Assembly: GCF_014066305.1 (NCBI RefSeq)
Contig: NW_023501109.1
Location: forward strand, 62,001-126,000
Direction: 5' to 3'
Source of the DNA: Letharia columbiana
Lineage: Eukaryota; Ascomycota; Lecanoromycetes; Lecanorales; Parmeliaceae
DNA: 64,000 nucleotides
The notes under the pieces are model-generated. The model was not told the DNA's origin and did not search any database. It saw nothing but the letters and a program-made list of their open reading frames with translations. Position numbers and translations under genes: made by a program. Below are positions 1 through 13,357 of the stretch, one piece after another (within the stretch, counting starts at the first letter, position 1; every line of letters begins with the position of its first letter).

Positions 1-426
1 CAAATATGGTAGTGGTTGTTAGGAGACAGAGCTTGTCACGGCATACGCTCGCGAAGACAATGAGATGTGGTCTTGGTCGGTATGGTCTTGTCAAGAGTTC
101 ATGGCTGAAAGAAGGTCGGACCTTTTTTAACAGAACAAAGGGTGTTTGTGCGTTACTCAAAAATAACGTCAATAAGATAAAGCGCGAAAGGAGTTGGGCT
201 TGTTTCTCCAAGGACCAGAACAACGTCCATTGAGGTCCTGTCAAAAGAGGCGAGCGACGGACGACAAAGCAACCTTTTTCTCCATGGCCGTCAATGGCGT
301 TCGAAATGCGTGGGCCCTCCTATCAGATGCACCAGCCTGTCCATATCTCGCAAAAACCTGCCACATCCACACCTTCGGTTCCCCCCAAACTCCCATCTGA
401 CAGCTTATCAATATTCATCATCCAAT
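1..426. other. Intergenic left edge, nothing recognised
   Basis: Only short overlapping reading frames are present and none resembles a protein I know. This probably includes the promoter and 5' leader of the gene starting near 427. Confidence 0.5.
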
Positions 427-1227
427 ATGACTAACCCCTACGCTAACATAGAGTACGTAATGGCCCACGTCGTCCCCATCCAGAACAGCATAATGTCAAA
501 CATCAACCGCGGCGACCTAACCGCCATGTACGACGCCGGCATCCCCACCCCCATCAGCGCCAACGTCCAGAGACGGAACCTCCAAAGATCCCAATGCAGC
601 GAAGATCTCCTGCCGCCGACAACCAGTGCACGCACATGCCCCAACACCTCCCTCGACCCTCTCCGAATGAACGAGTGCGAGGGCTACTGGCGCGACCATC
701 CCCCTCGACCGGAGGGACTACTACCTCCCCTGCGTCAAGCCGACGGGTATTGGCCTCCACTCACCCTCTGCGATCCGCACGACGGGCCCCACCATGTGTG
801 CGAAGAATGCAGGGACGATTACCGCATCCAGGAATGCCAGGACGAGACGAGCCGGATCGCGTCGGCCGCCGCCGTGTTGTGCAAGACGCACAGTCTGGCG
901 TTCTTCCGTGACGCGGCGGCGCGGAAGGATTGCGAGTGCTATGAGAGGCTCGATGGGGGATGGTCGTGTGTGGGTTGTCGGCGGGAGACGTTGATGACTT
1001 TACATTGCAGGGCTGTGCCGTGGAAGAATGATCTGTTCTTCACTCATGTCAGCAGAGTGAATGGGCGGAGGGTGTATGTGGATTATTTTCGGAAGGCGAG
1101 GCAGGATCCCGCGTGTCCGATCCCGGAGTGTGGAGGGAAGCCGTGGATGAGTTATACCGCTGCCGAGGTGATGGAGATGTGTTTGGGTTGTTGTGCTGTT
1201 CAACACTGCCTGACGTTGCCTCTGTGA
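427..1227 (+). CDS. Hypothetical Cys-rich protein, possibly zinc-binding
   Basis: This is a single-exon frame of 266 codons counted from ATG 427. The frame is open further upstream, but the ATG at 427 (MTNPYANIEYVMAHV) gives the more natural N-terminus. I do not recognise the function. The C-terminal two thirds carry several close Cys/His groups: LCDPHDGPHHVCEEC, LCKTHS, CECY followed by SCVGC, CPIPEC, and MCLGCC. Such spacing suggests one or more structural zinc sites (inference). There is no signal peptide and no clear membrane segment. The third codon positions of the middle part are G/C-rich, as expected of a real fungal gene, while the overlapping frames on either strand lack any pattern. 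It stands alone on the left edge of the window. Confidence 0.6.
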   Translation: MTNPYANIEYVMAHVVPIQNSIMSNINRGDLTAMYDAGIPTPISANVQRRNLQRSQCSEDLLPPTTSARTCPNTSLDPLRMNECEGYWRDHPPRPEGLLPPLRQADGYWPPLTLCDPHDGPHHVCEECRDDYRIQECQDETSRIASAAAVLCKTHSLAFFRDAAARKDCECYERLDGGWSCVGCRRETLMTLHCRAVPWKNDLFFTHVSRVNGRRVYVDYFRKARQDPACPIPECGGKPWMSYTAAEVMEMCLGCCAVQHCLTLPL

Positions 1228-2509
1228 ATGATGTATGGTGGTATGCGGGTGCAGGGACACTGTAAGTTCAGATCGACTCTTCTTCATTTCTTTATGGGAA
1301 GCTGCTGGCCCGTTGGCTGTTTTCTGAAAGATTTTCGCTTTCGCTTTCGTTTGAGCTTGGTCAAAGGTTTGGTAATTGGACCATTTTCACAAGGGCAAAT
1401 TTCGATAATGTTTCAAGCGGCCAGTCGTGGACTTAAGAGAGACCCGATGCTTTGTGTATCCACGCTCACTGTTGCACGGCGTTCAATGGGGCAGTACTCT
1501 TCCATCTGTCCTTGCAAGTCTGTATGAAGTCTCGAATGAGCTACGTTTCTCGAAGTTTCACTTCTCATTGAGCAGATTTCATTTCTTTCCCCCTTCCCTG
1601 CTAGATTTAATAACTTTTCAACTCCACTCAGTAAGGTATGCAACCCTGCCACTCCTGTCCTCATAGCTGGCTAGATGCCCCTTCTTCAGGTATCTGTGCG
1701 GCAGAGCGACTCGAACACCGGGCAAGCTCCAATATTTCGCTGCAATCCATCCAAGACACATAATGTTCTAATATCCGATTTAGTTTCGGACAAAGCGCAA
1801 CCATAGCCGTCAAGGTTCTTCCAAGCGTGTGACGGAAGACGAATAAATTATCTCGCCGTGCAGCTAGATACAGGTAAGCACTCCCTTCCTGACGCTAGAT
1901 GCATTTCTGCCAGATACAGGCGGCGAAGAAAAAGAATTCAACAGGGATACAATGCGAATCAAAGTGAAAGAACCAACCCCTCGAAAAACGAAAATGAAAA
2001 AGTGTAATGAGATAATGTCACCCGTACCTTGTCGTCGCTTGGAGCACATGATTAGCAAGGACCAGATGTTGGGATGTTGATCTCTTCATTTCCTTGGAGA
2101 TTACAAAAGGTGGTCGATAGTGCAACCTAGAATCTGCCCAGAAATATGTCAGCATCAGGGTCAATCAGGGAGGTTCGAGAAGAACAAAGCACGCCTGAAG
2201 CGCCAATCCTATTGAGAAGTCTTAATCAACCTTACCCTATATGAGCGAAGCGAGTATGTTAAACATGATGATCATTGCTGTTCAAACCCTGCGATGACCT
2301 TTGCACAATTCCCTCACTCCGAATACAAAAGCCTCTCCCTTTCCCTCTCTTCCTCTTCATCCTCAATAGTCACTCCTCAAGGAGATAATTAGCGCTCTCA
2401 GCCCAGTCTTTACCTAACCCTCCCGGCCCTCCTTCGACCCCTTACCACATATAGTCTTTACCTACCTACCTACCTACAAACAACCCTCCCTCCCTTCCTT
2501 CCATCCACC
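1228..2509. other. Gene-free stretch
   Basis: No frame here looks coding. A short CCTA microsatellite (about 2459-2478) and a pyrimidine-rich tract directly precede the small secreted-type ORF at 2510 and may belong to its leader. Confidence 0.5.
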
Positions 2510-2725
2510 ATGTTCTCCATCACCCGCCTCACCCTCACTTCCACCCTCCTAGCCAGCACCACCTTCGCCCTCGCCACCCCTATGCCAGCCGCGAACCCAC
2601 TAGCATTGGATGTCGCTTGCACGATCGATTGGAGGCTTTGGAGAAGTCTTGTCGGGGTGTGACAGAGAATTTTTGTGACGGATCTTTTTGCAAAGAATGT
2701 CAAGTGGTTGCCATTAGCTGTGCAT
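2510..2725 (+). pseudogene. Small secreted Cys-rich protein, apparently frameshifted
   Basis: ATG 2510 opens a 50-codon frame that begins with a good secretion signal (MFSITRLTLTSTLLASTTFA, then LATPMPAANPLALD) and stops at 2660-2662. A second frame, overlapping it from about 2611 to the stop TAA at about 2723, reads as a typical Cys-rich tail with five cysteines (SCRG, NFCDG, FCKEC, SCA). The two halves lie in different frames and no GT-AG intron of usable length joins them. The simplest reading is one small secreted protein broken by a one-base indel near 2600-2610, either a real mutation or a sequencing error. I do not recognise a family. An effector-like role would be speculation. Confidence 0.35.
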
Positions 2726-5593
2726 AATCCACCCCGTCCGTCTCCGAGTCGGGAGATTTAGCGTTTTAGCCGGTACGTAGACCATGTGGAAGAAGTTTAA
2801 TCATTCGCCAGTGATTTGCCCTCGAGATATCTTGCGCAGCGCAAGTTCCACAAATCAGACGAGAAAGAGCAGGAAGCCGTTGGGGCCTCTCAGGCTCGGG
2901 GGGACGAGGCGGGATTCGGTCTCGGATCAGGCCCCGGGAGCGGCACCTTCCCTTCCATCGCGGATCGAAATATAGCGGCGGTTTTACCTACATCCCTAAG
3001 GTAAGAACCTTTTCCTCCCCTTTTGCATTCTCCAACCATCTCTCTTCTCCTCCGGATCCAGAAGTACCATCATGTGCGCTGTTGCATGATATGAACCCCC
3101 CTCCAAACCCGGTTTTGCCCGATCGATTTCCATCAGGACTCCATCCCCGTTCACAAACCGCATACCCAAGATCCATTAAACAGACATACATCATTACATA
3201 TACCTGTTGCCCCCGTTCGAATACTGTCCGACGAATTTTGTTTAACCCTACCCGAATTCTCCAAACCCCAGTCGATTTCCCACATGGCTGACCCATCTGT
3301 CGAAGCAGTCACGCTCTGGCGGTGCAACCTGGAAAGCCTAAATTCCCAGCATCTCGCCCCCCTCTTCCAGCAACACCGAATCTATGCCGATAACACCCAG
3401 CCGCCATAAGCAACCGTAGAGGTACGAGACGGCGCCCGGCTTGCGAAACCCGGTTGCAATAGTACCATGCCGTCATTGTTGGCCCGGGACAGCATCTGTG
3501 ACCCTGCTACCCACGGCACTTGGCTGTAGAGGTCAAACAAAGCTCTTGTGCGCTGTGGAAGCTGCAAGGTTGTCTTCAAGTGGTTTCAATCCCATGGCGA
3601 GCTCAGCCTCGAAGCAATTGCGGTTGGGCAGGCATGCGTCCAGATACAGTGGTGGTCGATTATTTACGGTATCAGACACGCTTTTCTTGACGTCTACGGC
3701 GAATCCTACACCATAGTGCTTCGATTCGGCAAGTGGCAGTCTTTACGGCGGCGTCTGTGGGAAACATGTGACCCTTGGACGACTCGACCATGCATGACCT
3801 GGAGGTCGAATGTAACATCGGTCGTGACAGGTGTGCTCTGCCTTCAGCAACTAGTGTTCATGTCCGAGTTTAAGGACGATCGTATCGTCCCTCCAGGGCT
3901 GTCAAGACGCCGTACGTTGTGTAAGCAATTCGATTAACACATTGTTTCGCGACTGTCCCGTCTGAAGCTCCACGCTGAACGGTGGAGCAGTCCGTCGCCT
4001 TTTCGAAGCTTGGGATTTTTGTCCCTTGTTTACCGACAGCCGTCCGGAATGGAAAATCAAGGATCGCACGCCTGGAGCCCGTGTCCGGATTTGAAGATCT
4101 GATTATCTTCAGACGCTGATCTCATCATCGTACGCTAGATCCGGAAGATGATCGAATAGCAGACAAGCTCCGCGTGGCTAAATTATCCATATCCAGCACG
4201 GTCGAAAAGGTCCCAACGCCAAAGTTATGGCGTATGTGCCGGTCTGCAGTATCTTGTGAGCCAAGCTGCCGGCAAGAAAGCGATGGAGCATACAGCAGCC
4301 CGTTCCCCCGATACCTTCAACTCTGGAAACCATTTCCCCAACAACAATCCGCCAGCCACAACGACAGTCCGCTGTTGGCCGTATGTGGAAGCTCACTTGT
4401 ATGAGAGACCTCGCGCCACGAAACCACCCTCCATCGGATCATCTTCGACCCCAGCGCTTTTGCTCACCGTCGTCTTTTCGCCACCCGGCTGGCTTTCGAG
4501 GGCCGGTGGGCCGAGATCTGGGGGACGGCACGGGTTCCGGTTCGATGCCCTCGAGCGACCCGAAGCGGGTTGAGGAACCGATGGGGTAATGCAGCGGCGG
4601 GGACGGCGTCTGGTCTCGCGTTCGGGACAGTCCGCAGGAGCCGCAACGAGTCCTGCGGATGCGACGGGGGCTGATCGGGTCAGCGATGGGCAGCTTGTAA
4701 GTGTGATTCAGGTCCCGACACTGTGTTGGAACGGTGCTGAGAGCGAGTGTTCTCGTTCTCTGCGGATTCAATGGACTGGGAAAGGATTATGATCCAGGTG
4801 CGAGCTCGGGTCGCATCTTGAAAAGCGTAGTGGATTTCATCGGGCACCGAAACTTGCCCTTTCTGGACACTACTTCGGCCGTACTCTTCCCGTTCCTACA
4901 GCGCCGGTTCGTCTCCGTCGGAAGGGGTGGTTTCGGACTTGGCGGTCGGGCGGTTGACGGCTTTGCTCGTAGCCGTCGTGTAGAGATCGTGGATGGCGAA
5001 TTTTTCCTTTGCCCTTATGACGACGGCCTAGCTTCGATGGTCTCCTTTGACGGCCTGGCTTCGATGGTCTCCGTTCCCCACGATCTGAGCGCTAACGTCG
5101 GTAAGGAAGACGAGGATTTTGCTTCCAAGCACGGAGCGTGTGTCGACGCGTCTGCGTGGCGAATGGGGTGCATGTTGAGCCCGTCTACGCATGGACGGTC
5201 GTAGGGAAAGCGATATGCAACTCACGAGGACCGCAGTGTGGGCCATAATGTGCATCTAGTCTGGTTCCAGAGTACGGCCGAACAGCTAGTCTGAGATCAT
5301 AGTGACGCAGAGTTACACTGGATTAGAGGGAACGTGTCCTTTCGGAAAAGCGTGTTCCAATCGTTTCTATGCTTCTGCAGCCGAAGAGAATCTATGGACA
5401 TATGTAAACATTATCGAGACACCAAAATTTCGCCTCTGGATACATCTTTCCAAAACGGATGCCGCTAGAACGCGCCAACGCAATAAAACATGATAACAAT
5501 TTGACAGATCTAGGTGGTATCATACAACTCCCACCAGATCAAGTATTCCAACAGAGAAATGAACGGTCGGTTCGGAGAGGAGCAGCTCCTCGA
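2726..5593. other. Gene-poor stretch with short unconvincing frames
   Basis: Frames up to 156 codons occur (for example + strand 3548-3937 and 4734-5204), but none has a recognisable motif, signal or splice structure. A 27-bp tandem duplication sits at about 5022-5075. The stretch ends at the 3' end of the glucan synthase gene, so the last few hundred bases may be its 3' UTR. Confidence 0.4.
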
Positions 5594-8500
5594 TCAGGGC
5601 TTACTCAACTGCTCTTTCCTAAAAAACATGAAAAATCCAACCGGCACCGCCAAGTTCATCAGCAGTGCCACCCAGAACCACGCTTTGCCGAGTCCCGGCA
5701 TCGCGCCGGCCGAAAAATCGGGAAAGACGTCGCCAGGGCCGATCTTATCGGGTGCGGTAGCTCTTGCTAGGATAGTAGCAAGGGAACCGAGAACTTGTGC
5801 CGCGATGAGCGTGAAGAAGACGTGGAAGCGCGTCAAGGTCTGCAGGAGTATCATGCCGAACCCAACTCCCTGCACGGAGTCCAGGACACCAAGCCAAAGC
5901 CACAGACTCCTGCCCGCGATCGCCGACGCAGCCGGGCCACCGGCCCAGGGGAGGTAGAGACCGATGTTTGATGTTCCCCAAAGCATCTGGGCCCAGCGCG
6001 GGGCGCCTAGACCCATGGCGAAGATTGGCAAGACCCATGAGTGAGACGTGGAGAGGATGGCAAAGACGTATAGGAGGGCGGCCCAGACGCCGATGAAGAA
6101 GAAGACCACCAGGATGGCGATGGACCAGGCCGGGACGTGCTGGGAGGACCAGAGGTAGAGCCAGTTGCGACCGTATGGCGCCGAGAGCCAGTAGTTTTGG
6201 ATTATGATTACGACGAAGAACCACTGGAAGGTGATCAGCAAGGGTTTCTTTTTGAGGAGGGAAAGGACGGGGAGACATACGATGATGATCTTCCTTCTGA
6301 ACAGGGAAGTGTAGAAGGAAGGAATCTTGCCCGGTGCTTGTCTGTAATACTTTGGTAAACCATAGAAGAGTACGTAGCCGACACTCCACATCACAAACGC
6401 GAGGACGATACCAATTGGTATGATGACTCTCGTAGGTGCCATCGCGGCGGAGCTGCCCGTGGCCCCATGCGCAGATGACTTGGTCAAAGCGGAGCCCCAG
6501 TACCACAGCGCCACAACGTAAATCTGCTGCGTGCCCTGAATGATGCATGCCCTGTAAACCCATCTAGTAACAGGCGCACCACCCTCGTCTCCGAAATTGA
6601 CAGCGAAATAGACAGAGCCAGAAGCGGATCCAACGGCATAAAGGCCCGTAGCGACGTTTTGGATCCATCCTCTCCCGGCAACAGTGGGGCCGAATGGTGC
6701 GAGGCCGATGAAGAGGAACGCGAAACCATAGAAGATAAAGGGGATGGAGAGGACGTAGACGGTTTGCAATCGCCTGTAGAGGAACCACCACATTATGGAT
6801 GCCACGAGGTATATCGAAGCGATGACGTAGAGTTTGGAAGCGGCTTCACCAACAGTGCCAGTAAGAAGTGTAATTTGGTAAGAGTTGGCCGCGATGATCT
6901 GGCCGAAGGCGAGGAGGACGGAGTACATTGGCCACTCAGAGAAGGGGAAACGGACTCGCAGATAATGCCTCAGGCCAGTAGGCGGGGTGTAGTTCTCTCC
7001 CAAAAGAAACTCATCTATGGTGTCTGCTCTTGAATCCCGGTTATCCAGTCGGGATTCACTCCTGAAATCATCTTTTGGTCCCAAATTGCTCCCCTCGAAA
7101 ATTGAGCCCGCGGGAGACTGTTGGAAGGGAGTTGGTGAAACAGAGAGATGGCGGTCCATTTTGAACACCGAGGGTGCTGGACTACCTTGTCGAGACTTGC
7201 CCATCTCTGCCATGCGCATTCTCCCATACCAGGCTTTTTCGCTCTTGACGAGGTATTCTTCAATACACAGCTGGTCCTCGGATGTTTTGCCACTGAGCTT
7301 TGCAAGCTTCACCTCGAACGCTTCTGTGTATTCCTTCTTTGGATCCGTGAAGAAAGGGCTAACGTGCTCCAGGTTGTAGTCGGACTTTTTGCCAGTGTCC
7401 TCACCCTTCACACCGGGCAAGCTCAACAACGAGATGTTAGGATTCTTGGTCAGGCGCGGTGAGTCGGCAAGCCAATCTTCGGCCAGTGGAGTGCCTATCA
7501 TGGAGTGTCTTTGAGGTGTAGAGAGACCAGAGGGAGCAAAAGGTGCATTCGGAAGAGGCACCTGAGATGTTATCATCTGAAGGGGGTTGTATTCAGACAT
7601 GCGGTTCCTTGACAACCGCCGAGGTGTCCTCGAAACCTCTTCGTCAGCGCTAGAATCGTCTTCAAATTCAGACACAGGGGCGATGCTCGGAGCACCGCTA
7701 CCGCGCTTCCTACGCAGCTTTTTCCGGTGGCCTGGTCCATATTTGTGGCCAAGACCCCCATTAGGCAATGGAGGAGGTGATTCGGCCCTGACTGGACTGC
7801 CAGCTCTACTGACGTTTCGGCTAGCGTTTTGAGACTGCGCTGGGGTCCTCGACCGGCCTCCAGTTGGACTTGGAGCTCTGGAAGGATTTCGGGACTGCGC
7901 AGGTGTTGCTTTTCGTGATATTGTCGGTGTGGTGTTGCCTGGGGTATTGAAGCGGCTCTGTCGAGCATTCTTCGCTTCTTTCTTGTGGACAATGTCGATA
8001 GCGGTAGATTGGAGTTTCTCGAGATCCTCGACCCACTGCGCAACTGGAAATCGTTGCTTTGCAGCGCGAGCCCTCATGATAGCACGGACATCTGGTTTTG
8101 ATGACAAAGCACCTTGGATAGCGATCTTGAATTGCTGTATGAGATGTTTTGTCGTTGTCGACTCAATGGTAAACCACCAGCCAGGCATCTGTCCTAATCC
8201 TCCAACTCTTGCTCCCACACACAATGCACCTTTGCGGCCAAATTCCACGGCTACCAGTCCAAAGGGTTCATCTCGAGATGGCATCAACGCGAAATCAGCC
8301 CCACTGAAAATGTATGGTGGTAGAGCCGTGAATTCAGGTTTCGAGAATACTCGTCCTGGGTAGACCTCCATCATTCGAGCCAGCTTGATCGCGGCAAATT
8401 TGCCGTACAAATCGATGACCGGCCCTACACAGATCAGTTGCACTTGGGGGTTGTTCTCCATTACGGAAGGAAAACAATCAGCGATCAAGTCGACACCTTT

Positions 8501-11500
8501 CTGTTGGGACCATCGACCAACGAAGACGAAGAGATCTGCACTCGGGTCCTGCTTCAGCCCAGCCCATTCTTGAGCCTGCCGTTTCAAATCTGGCTTGGCA
8601 TTCTCAAGTTCTTGGTCGATCACAATGGTGTCAGTCTTGACCTGTTCCTTATTCCATGGGGCAGTATCCGTAGGGTCAGGATTAGGAAGAGACCCAACTT
8701 CCTTAATACCCCAGAGGATAGGGTACCGGGCAAAAGAGCGCTTCCCGTACTTGGCCGAAACTCCCACTGCTCCGAAACCATTTTGATGAACACGAAGGTA
8801 ACTGGCTGCCGCATGTAATAGGTTGAATACTTCTCCGAATTGGACGTATTTTTGCACGACAGCCGGATCAAGATCGTACACTGCGCACACCTCTTCGCGT
8901 TCAGCTTGGTTCCGCATGGGCCACAACCCTTGGAATTCTGCGTTGTGTAATGAAAGCACACAAGGAATGACCTCAGGCAATAAATGTAACGGCGCTACTG
9001 CTCCGTGGTAGTCGTTAATATGATACAGATCGATCGGAAACCGTCGAATCGTTTCAGCAATGCAAGAATTCCAAGCCGAGTAGTAAACAGCGCTGTCTAA
9101 ATCGTCCATACGAGGTGGATACGGCTCTGATTTCGTCTGTTGTCGGAAAATGGGGGCATCAAGGAGGACGTATGTGATGTTGCGGAGAACGTGGTATTGG
9201 ACCTGAACTTCGTATGCGGTTCCTAGAATGTGAATGATGATAGGATCTCCCACGGTGTCAACTGGAAACTCAAGACCACCAACGCACGGCACAACCCATA
9301 TGAGATTTTGATGAGCGAGGTTCTTCCCCATCAACTGCGCCATGACACCGAGGCCTCCAATTTTGACCTTGAGACCCCAGTCTTCGATGTCATACTCCAT
9401 GGTCGCGATGAGAACGGTTCGCCTATTTTCATCGGTGGGGAACACTGGCGGAGCCTGAACCTGGCCGGGTGTGCTGGGCATGGGAAGGATTTCTCTTGAG
9501 ACCATGGCGGAAGCGGATTGAGGCTGCTCGACATATTGATTCGATCTTCCGAGTTTCAAATTTACCAAGGGTTTGAACTTGCGTCGAACGGCCAACGGAA
9601 CCATACTCTTTTCTTCCATAACACCTATCTCGTTGAACTTGACGCGGTAGAAGGACTTGATGAAAACATAGACACCAGTCGCTCCGGTGAGAATTGGAAT
9701 GATCCAAAGCAAGATGTAGAGAGCCAGCTGTGACCACCGATTACCTACACCCACAAGTTCATATCGCATACTGCCGTCGTTGAGTACGATTTGGTTGACT
9801 AGATACGGTGATGGTGGAGCCTCAGTTATGTTGATTTGGTTTTGAATGAGCGAGAGTGGAGGGATTCGATCCAGTATAAAGTCTCCATCAATATCACCGT
9901 AGTTCCTAGTTTGGTCTGGCTGGCCGTCTGGATTCATTCCCCATGCGTTGAGTGATACATTTGAAGGCCATTCAGCCATGAAGTTGAATCTCCAGAGACC
10001 ATCTTTGTCTTGCGTCATTTCATTAGGAAGGCCTGCGTCATAGCCATACTGATTGAATGTGCCGTGCACGAACAAGTGAGGGAAGCGCCGCGTGGTATTT
10101 GAGGGTTGGTCGGTATCGCCCTCTTGCCAATGATCACTGCTACCAGCCAAACGACTCCAGTACTGGACAATGACATGCTCCCCGATCCACTCCTGGAGCT
10201 TCGTCCCTGACCAGACTTTTGGGCCGATAGTGGTGTTTCCGCCGTTTCCATACGGCTGCCAGTCGCTATATGTCGTACCAAAGTTCAGAGAGTAACGGAA
10301 TTGATCCGCGCCAGCAGCTTTGTGCGAAATGGTGTAATTGTTCTTGCTATTCGCCGAGAGCAAGCTCGAACTGTAATTCGCGGAACCAACGAAGACCATT
10401 GGATTGTCCTCCTGACCAATACGTAGCAAGAAATGATCGAAACTCTTGAGTCGAGGGTTAGTGAATGCATATCAGAGCTGAAGCAGGATGACTTACCCCT
10501 GTAGACACGGTTCCATTAGCGTTAGTGACGTTATTGACACTGATTTGATGTATTCCGTCAGACACATTGACCAGGCTGGCAGCGTAAATAAAAGTCGTAT
10601 CTACACCCCCACACCATGGAGAATGATCTGCCTCCACGGCGGATATATTGCGGCACTGCACTTTGCTCGTGTCTACTTGTGGCACGTCACCATTCTCAGT
10701 GGTGGAGTTGATCTGAATGGTGTTGGTGATTTGATCGCAATCCATTGGCTGCGAGAAATGAATCTCGAATGGGACGGTGTCCGCAGAGGTCATACGATAG
10801 TCGTGCCCTGGAAGAAACCTGGTGATGACAGGTCCAGGAACTATGAACTCATCCTTTGGGATCAATGCTTTGAAGCCCCAGGGTGTCAAGCTGACCTGGG
10901 AAAGGCAGCCGGCGAATGGTTGAGTGGTATCGTTGCCTATGAGGACGCATTGTTAGCCAAAGCAGATAATCTGCCAAGACACTAACCGGTGCAGCAAGAA
11001 GTCAAGTCGTTGACAAAAGAATTGATTGAGGTCATTGCAAGCCAGCGACGAACGTACTCCTCATAAGGAAAATATGCTACATAGGTGACTTGTCCGACTC
11101 TATACGTACGGATCTGCACTTACCAATATGGGCGGTAGAATTCTCCAGTGTGTATTCCTCATAAGGGTAATACAGATTTTTGACGGTCGTCCCCATCTCA
11201 AAAGGTGCCAGCAGGGCGGAGCTCGGATCGACGCAGTTGAAGGTGTAGGTTGTATTGATTTGCTCGTTCATGTACACTAGCCAGGCCGTTTGAGTCATAT
11301 TTTGAAGACCTTTAAAGTTCCCTCGTTCGAAGCTCCATAAACCTATCTCCGTCGGAGTTCTCTTGGGCCCAGGTCCTTGGCTTCCTGGTAGATAAACGTC
11401 ATGAGTCTGCTTCGAGAGCTGAGCGAGATAGAAACCATCATTGAGTATGGGATAATTCTCCCGCATCTGATAGGTAGCCTTGATAATATTTCGAATCGCA

Positions 11501-13357
11501 GCGGAAGGATCTCGATGGTCTAAGGGGATAGTATTATCTTCGCATCCGTAGATAATGGCATCCGAGGGGAAGTCATAATACTTCGAGTTTCCAACTTTGT
11601 AACAACCGTGCATCATCCATGCTTGTGCTGAAGTCATTGGAGACCTTCCAAAGACATAGTTGGATGCCGTGCTGTCCAGGACGTAGAAATTTTGCTCTTC
11701 GCCCCAGTACAAAGTCGGAATTCCAGGCAGGAGTAACGTGGTCATGTAGAAGCCCAGCAACTGTTTCTGTGTACCGCCCCCGATGCCTGGCCAGCGGAAC
11801 ACATCCTGATTAGTGACTCCGAACATGTGCCTTGGGTCAAATTCCCCAGTGTATGCATTCTGCATATCGTTTGTCTGTAAAAGGGATTTCCAAAAAGAGG
11901 CCCAATCCACAGGTGGGTCCCCTTGGGCTTCAAAGCTACCATCCATACTTGGGATGATGTTAGCGACTAATCGTTACCTGGCAGAAGGGTCGACGTACCC
12001 TAATATTCGACTCAAGAAGCGGTAGACCGTATAATGGAAAGCTGCGCCATCAAAGGCGTTCTGACCTACATCACGAATAAAGTATTTGTCGTTCTCAGAA
12101 GCATTGGTCATTGTCACAGCTTGGGTGACATTGTGCACGTAATTATCAGGCGTCCTGCCTCGACCAATGTAGTCCGCCCCAAAGGCGTTCCCTGCAACAA
12201 CTTCGCCGGATATGTAGAAATTCTCTTTTCCGAGTGCTTTCGCACACGTTCGCATTGCGCTTGACCAGTTGCCCACGGCATCAAGCGTTAGCATGAGGCC
12301 TTTGTCCATACGATAACCGTCTAGATCCAACATGCCCAGAGTGATACATGCAAAGTGCTCAATCTTCGCCCGTACGTCCGGTCGCCACTCGCGCAAGCGG
12401 TCCTGAACGTAGGCGAACTTTGATATTTGGCGTTGCCATTCCGGATAATTGCCGAAGGCTCCAATCTCGCCGTACTGGTCGAATTCACTGTCGCGGCATC
12501 CCACCAGCTCTTGCGTCAAGTTCAAGACTTCATGGCCATCGTCCCCATAGAACCTTGGGTATTCGCAGGTATTTAACTCATTGTTCCCAAAATCGAAATC
12601 GTTGTACCTTCGCTCCGACTTCCATAGCGCGTTGTGTTCGAATCGATCGAAGGGGGTGGAAATATTGAGGTAGCCTTCGAAGCCGATGAGATCGCCCAAA
12701 CTATAGTACGGGACCGTGAGTAACTGTTTTAGAGTCCGAGGCAAGCCATAGGGGTGACTTACGTAGACATGGTGTTGTCCATAACCACGTACATGCCGCG
12801 CGAATGGATTTCGGCAATAGCGTCTTGCCACTGCTGGATGGTGCCGAAATGATGATCGAGAACTGTCAAGTCTAGGGGACTGTAGCCATCGGATTCCCAT
12901 GGCTGATTGATATGTGGACTGCCGGCAATGTACAGAGACTGTAGCTCGTGGATCAGCAGTTACGTTGGAGCCATGGAAATCGACCAGAACCACTGACCCT
13001 TATACCCATTCCTTGTAGATAATCAAGACTATCCTTCAGCCCGGATATATCTCCTCCATGGCGCAACTGAGTCTGGGTAAGATCGTGCTCGTACTGTGTG
13101 CCGTTGGCGTCGTCATTGGTGGGATCTCCGTTGGCAAAGCGATCTAGCATGAGGGTGTACATGGGCATTCGCCAGTTGGAGGGCGACGGGTTGAAGGTAT
13201 GGTTCTCCCATATCCCCCAATAGTCGAGGGGATCCGTGGCGGTTTCATTAGTATTAAGATTATACAGCACTTGCTGTGGATCGTAGCGAAGGGCGAGGGC
13301 TGCAGAGCTCAAGAGGAACAGCCACACGCCTCGATACATGGACCCGCGAGCAGCCAT
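5594..13357 (-). CDS. ags1: Alpha-1,3-glucan synthase, cell wall
   Basis: This enzyme makes the alpha-1,3-glucan of the fungal cell wall. Exons (minus strand): 13357-12998, 12938-12763, 12700-11999, 11947-11124, 10936-10497, 10444-5594. They join in phase to 2450 aa, the usual length of the family. Domain order is as expected. A signal peptide comes first (YRGVWLFLLSSAALA). Next is an extracellular GH13 amylase-like domain with LYIAGSPHINQPWESDGYSPLD and DGYRMDK. One membrane span follows near residues 1075-1097. A cytosolic GT5 glycogen-synthase-like domain, from about residue 1177, has the ADP/UDP-glucose motif KIGGLG and later EPFGLVAVEFG. After a Ser/Arg-rich linker with many SR/SP sites, a multi-span C-terminal region runs from about residue 1980 to the end. 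A 90-nt segment inside the fourth intron could be an extra exon (see 10987-11076). Long upstream noncoding DNA fits a regulated wall gene. Confidence 0.95.
10987..11076 (-). other. Possible 90-nt cassette exon in ags1
   Basis: The junction between exons at 11124 and 10936 can be a single 187-nt intron. Inside it lies a stop-free 90-nt block bounded by CTATGTAG at its start and GTTAGT at its end. Including it gives two introns of 47 nt (11123-11077) and 50 nt (10986-10937), the second with a good GCTAAC branch site, and adds 30 residues in frame. Its product begins AYFPYEEYV, echoing YYPYEEYTL encoded just upstream at about 11150-11170. Skipping the block gives the protein expected from the family, so skipping is probably the main form. 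Confidence 0.45.
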
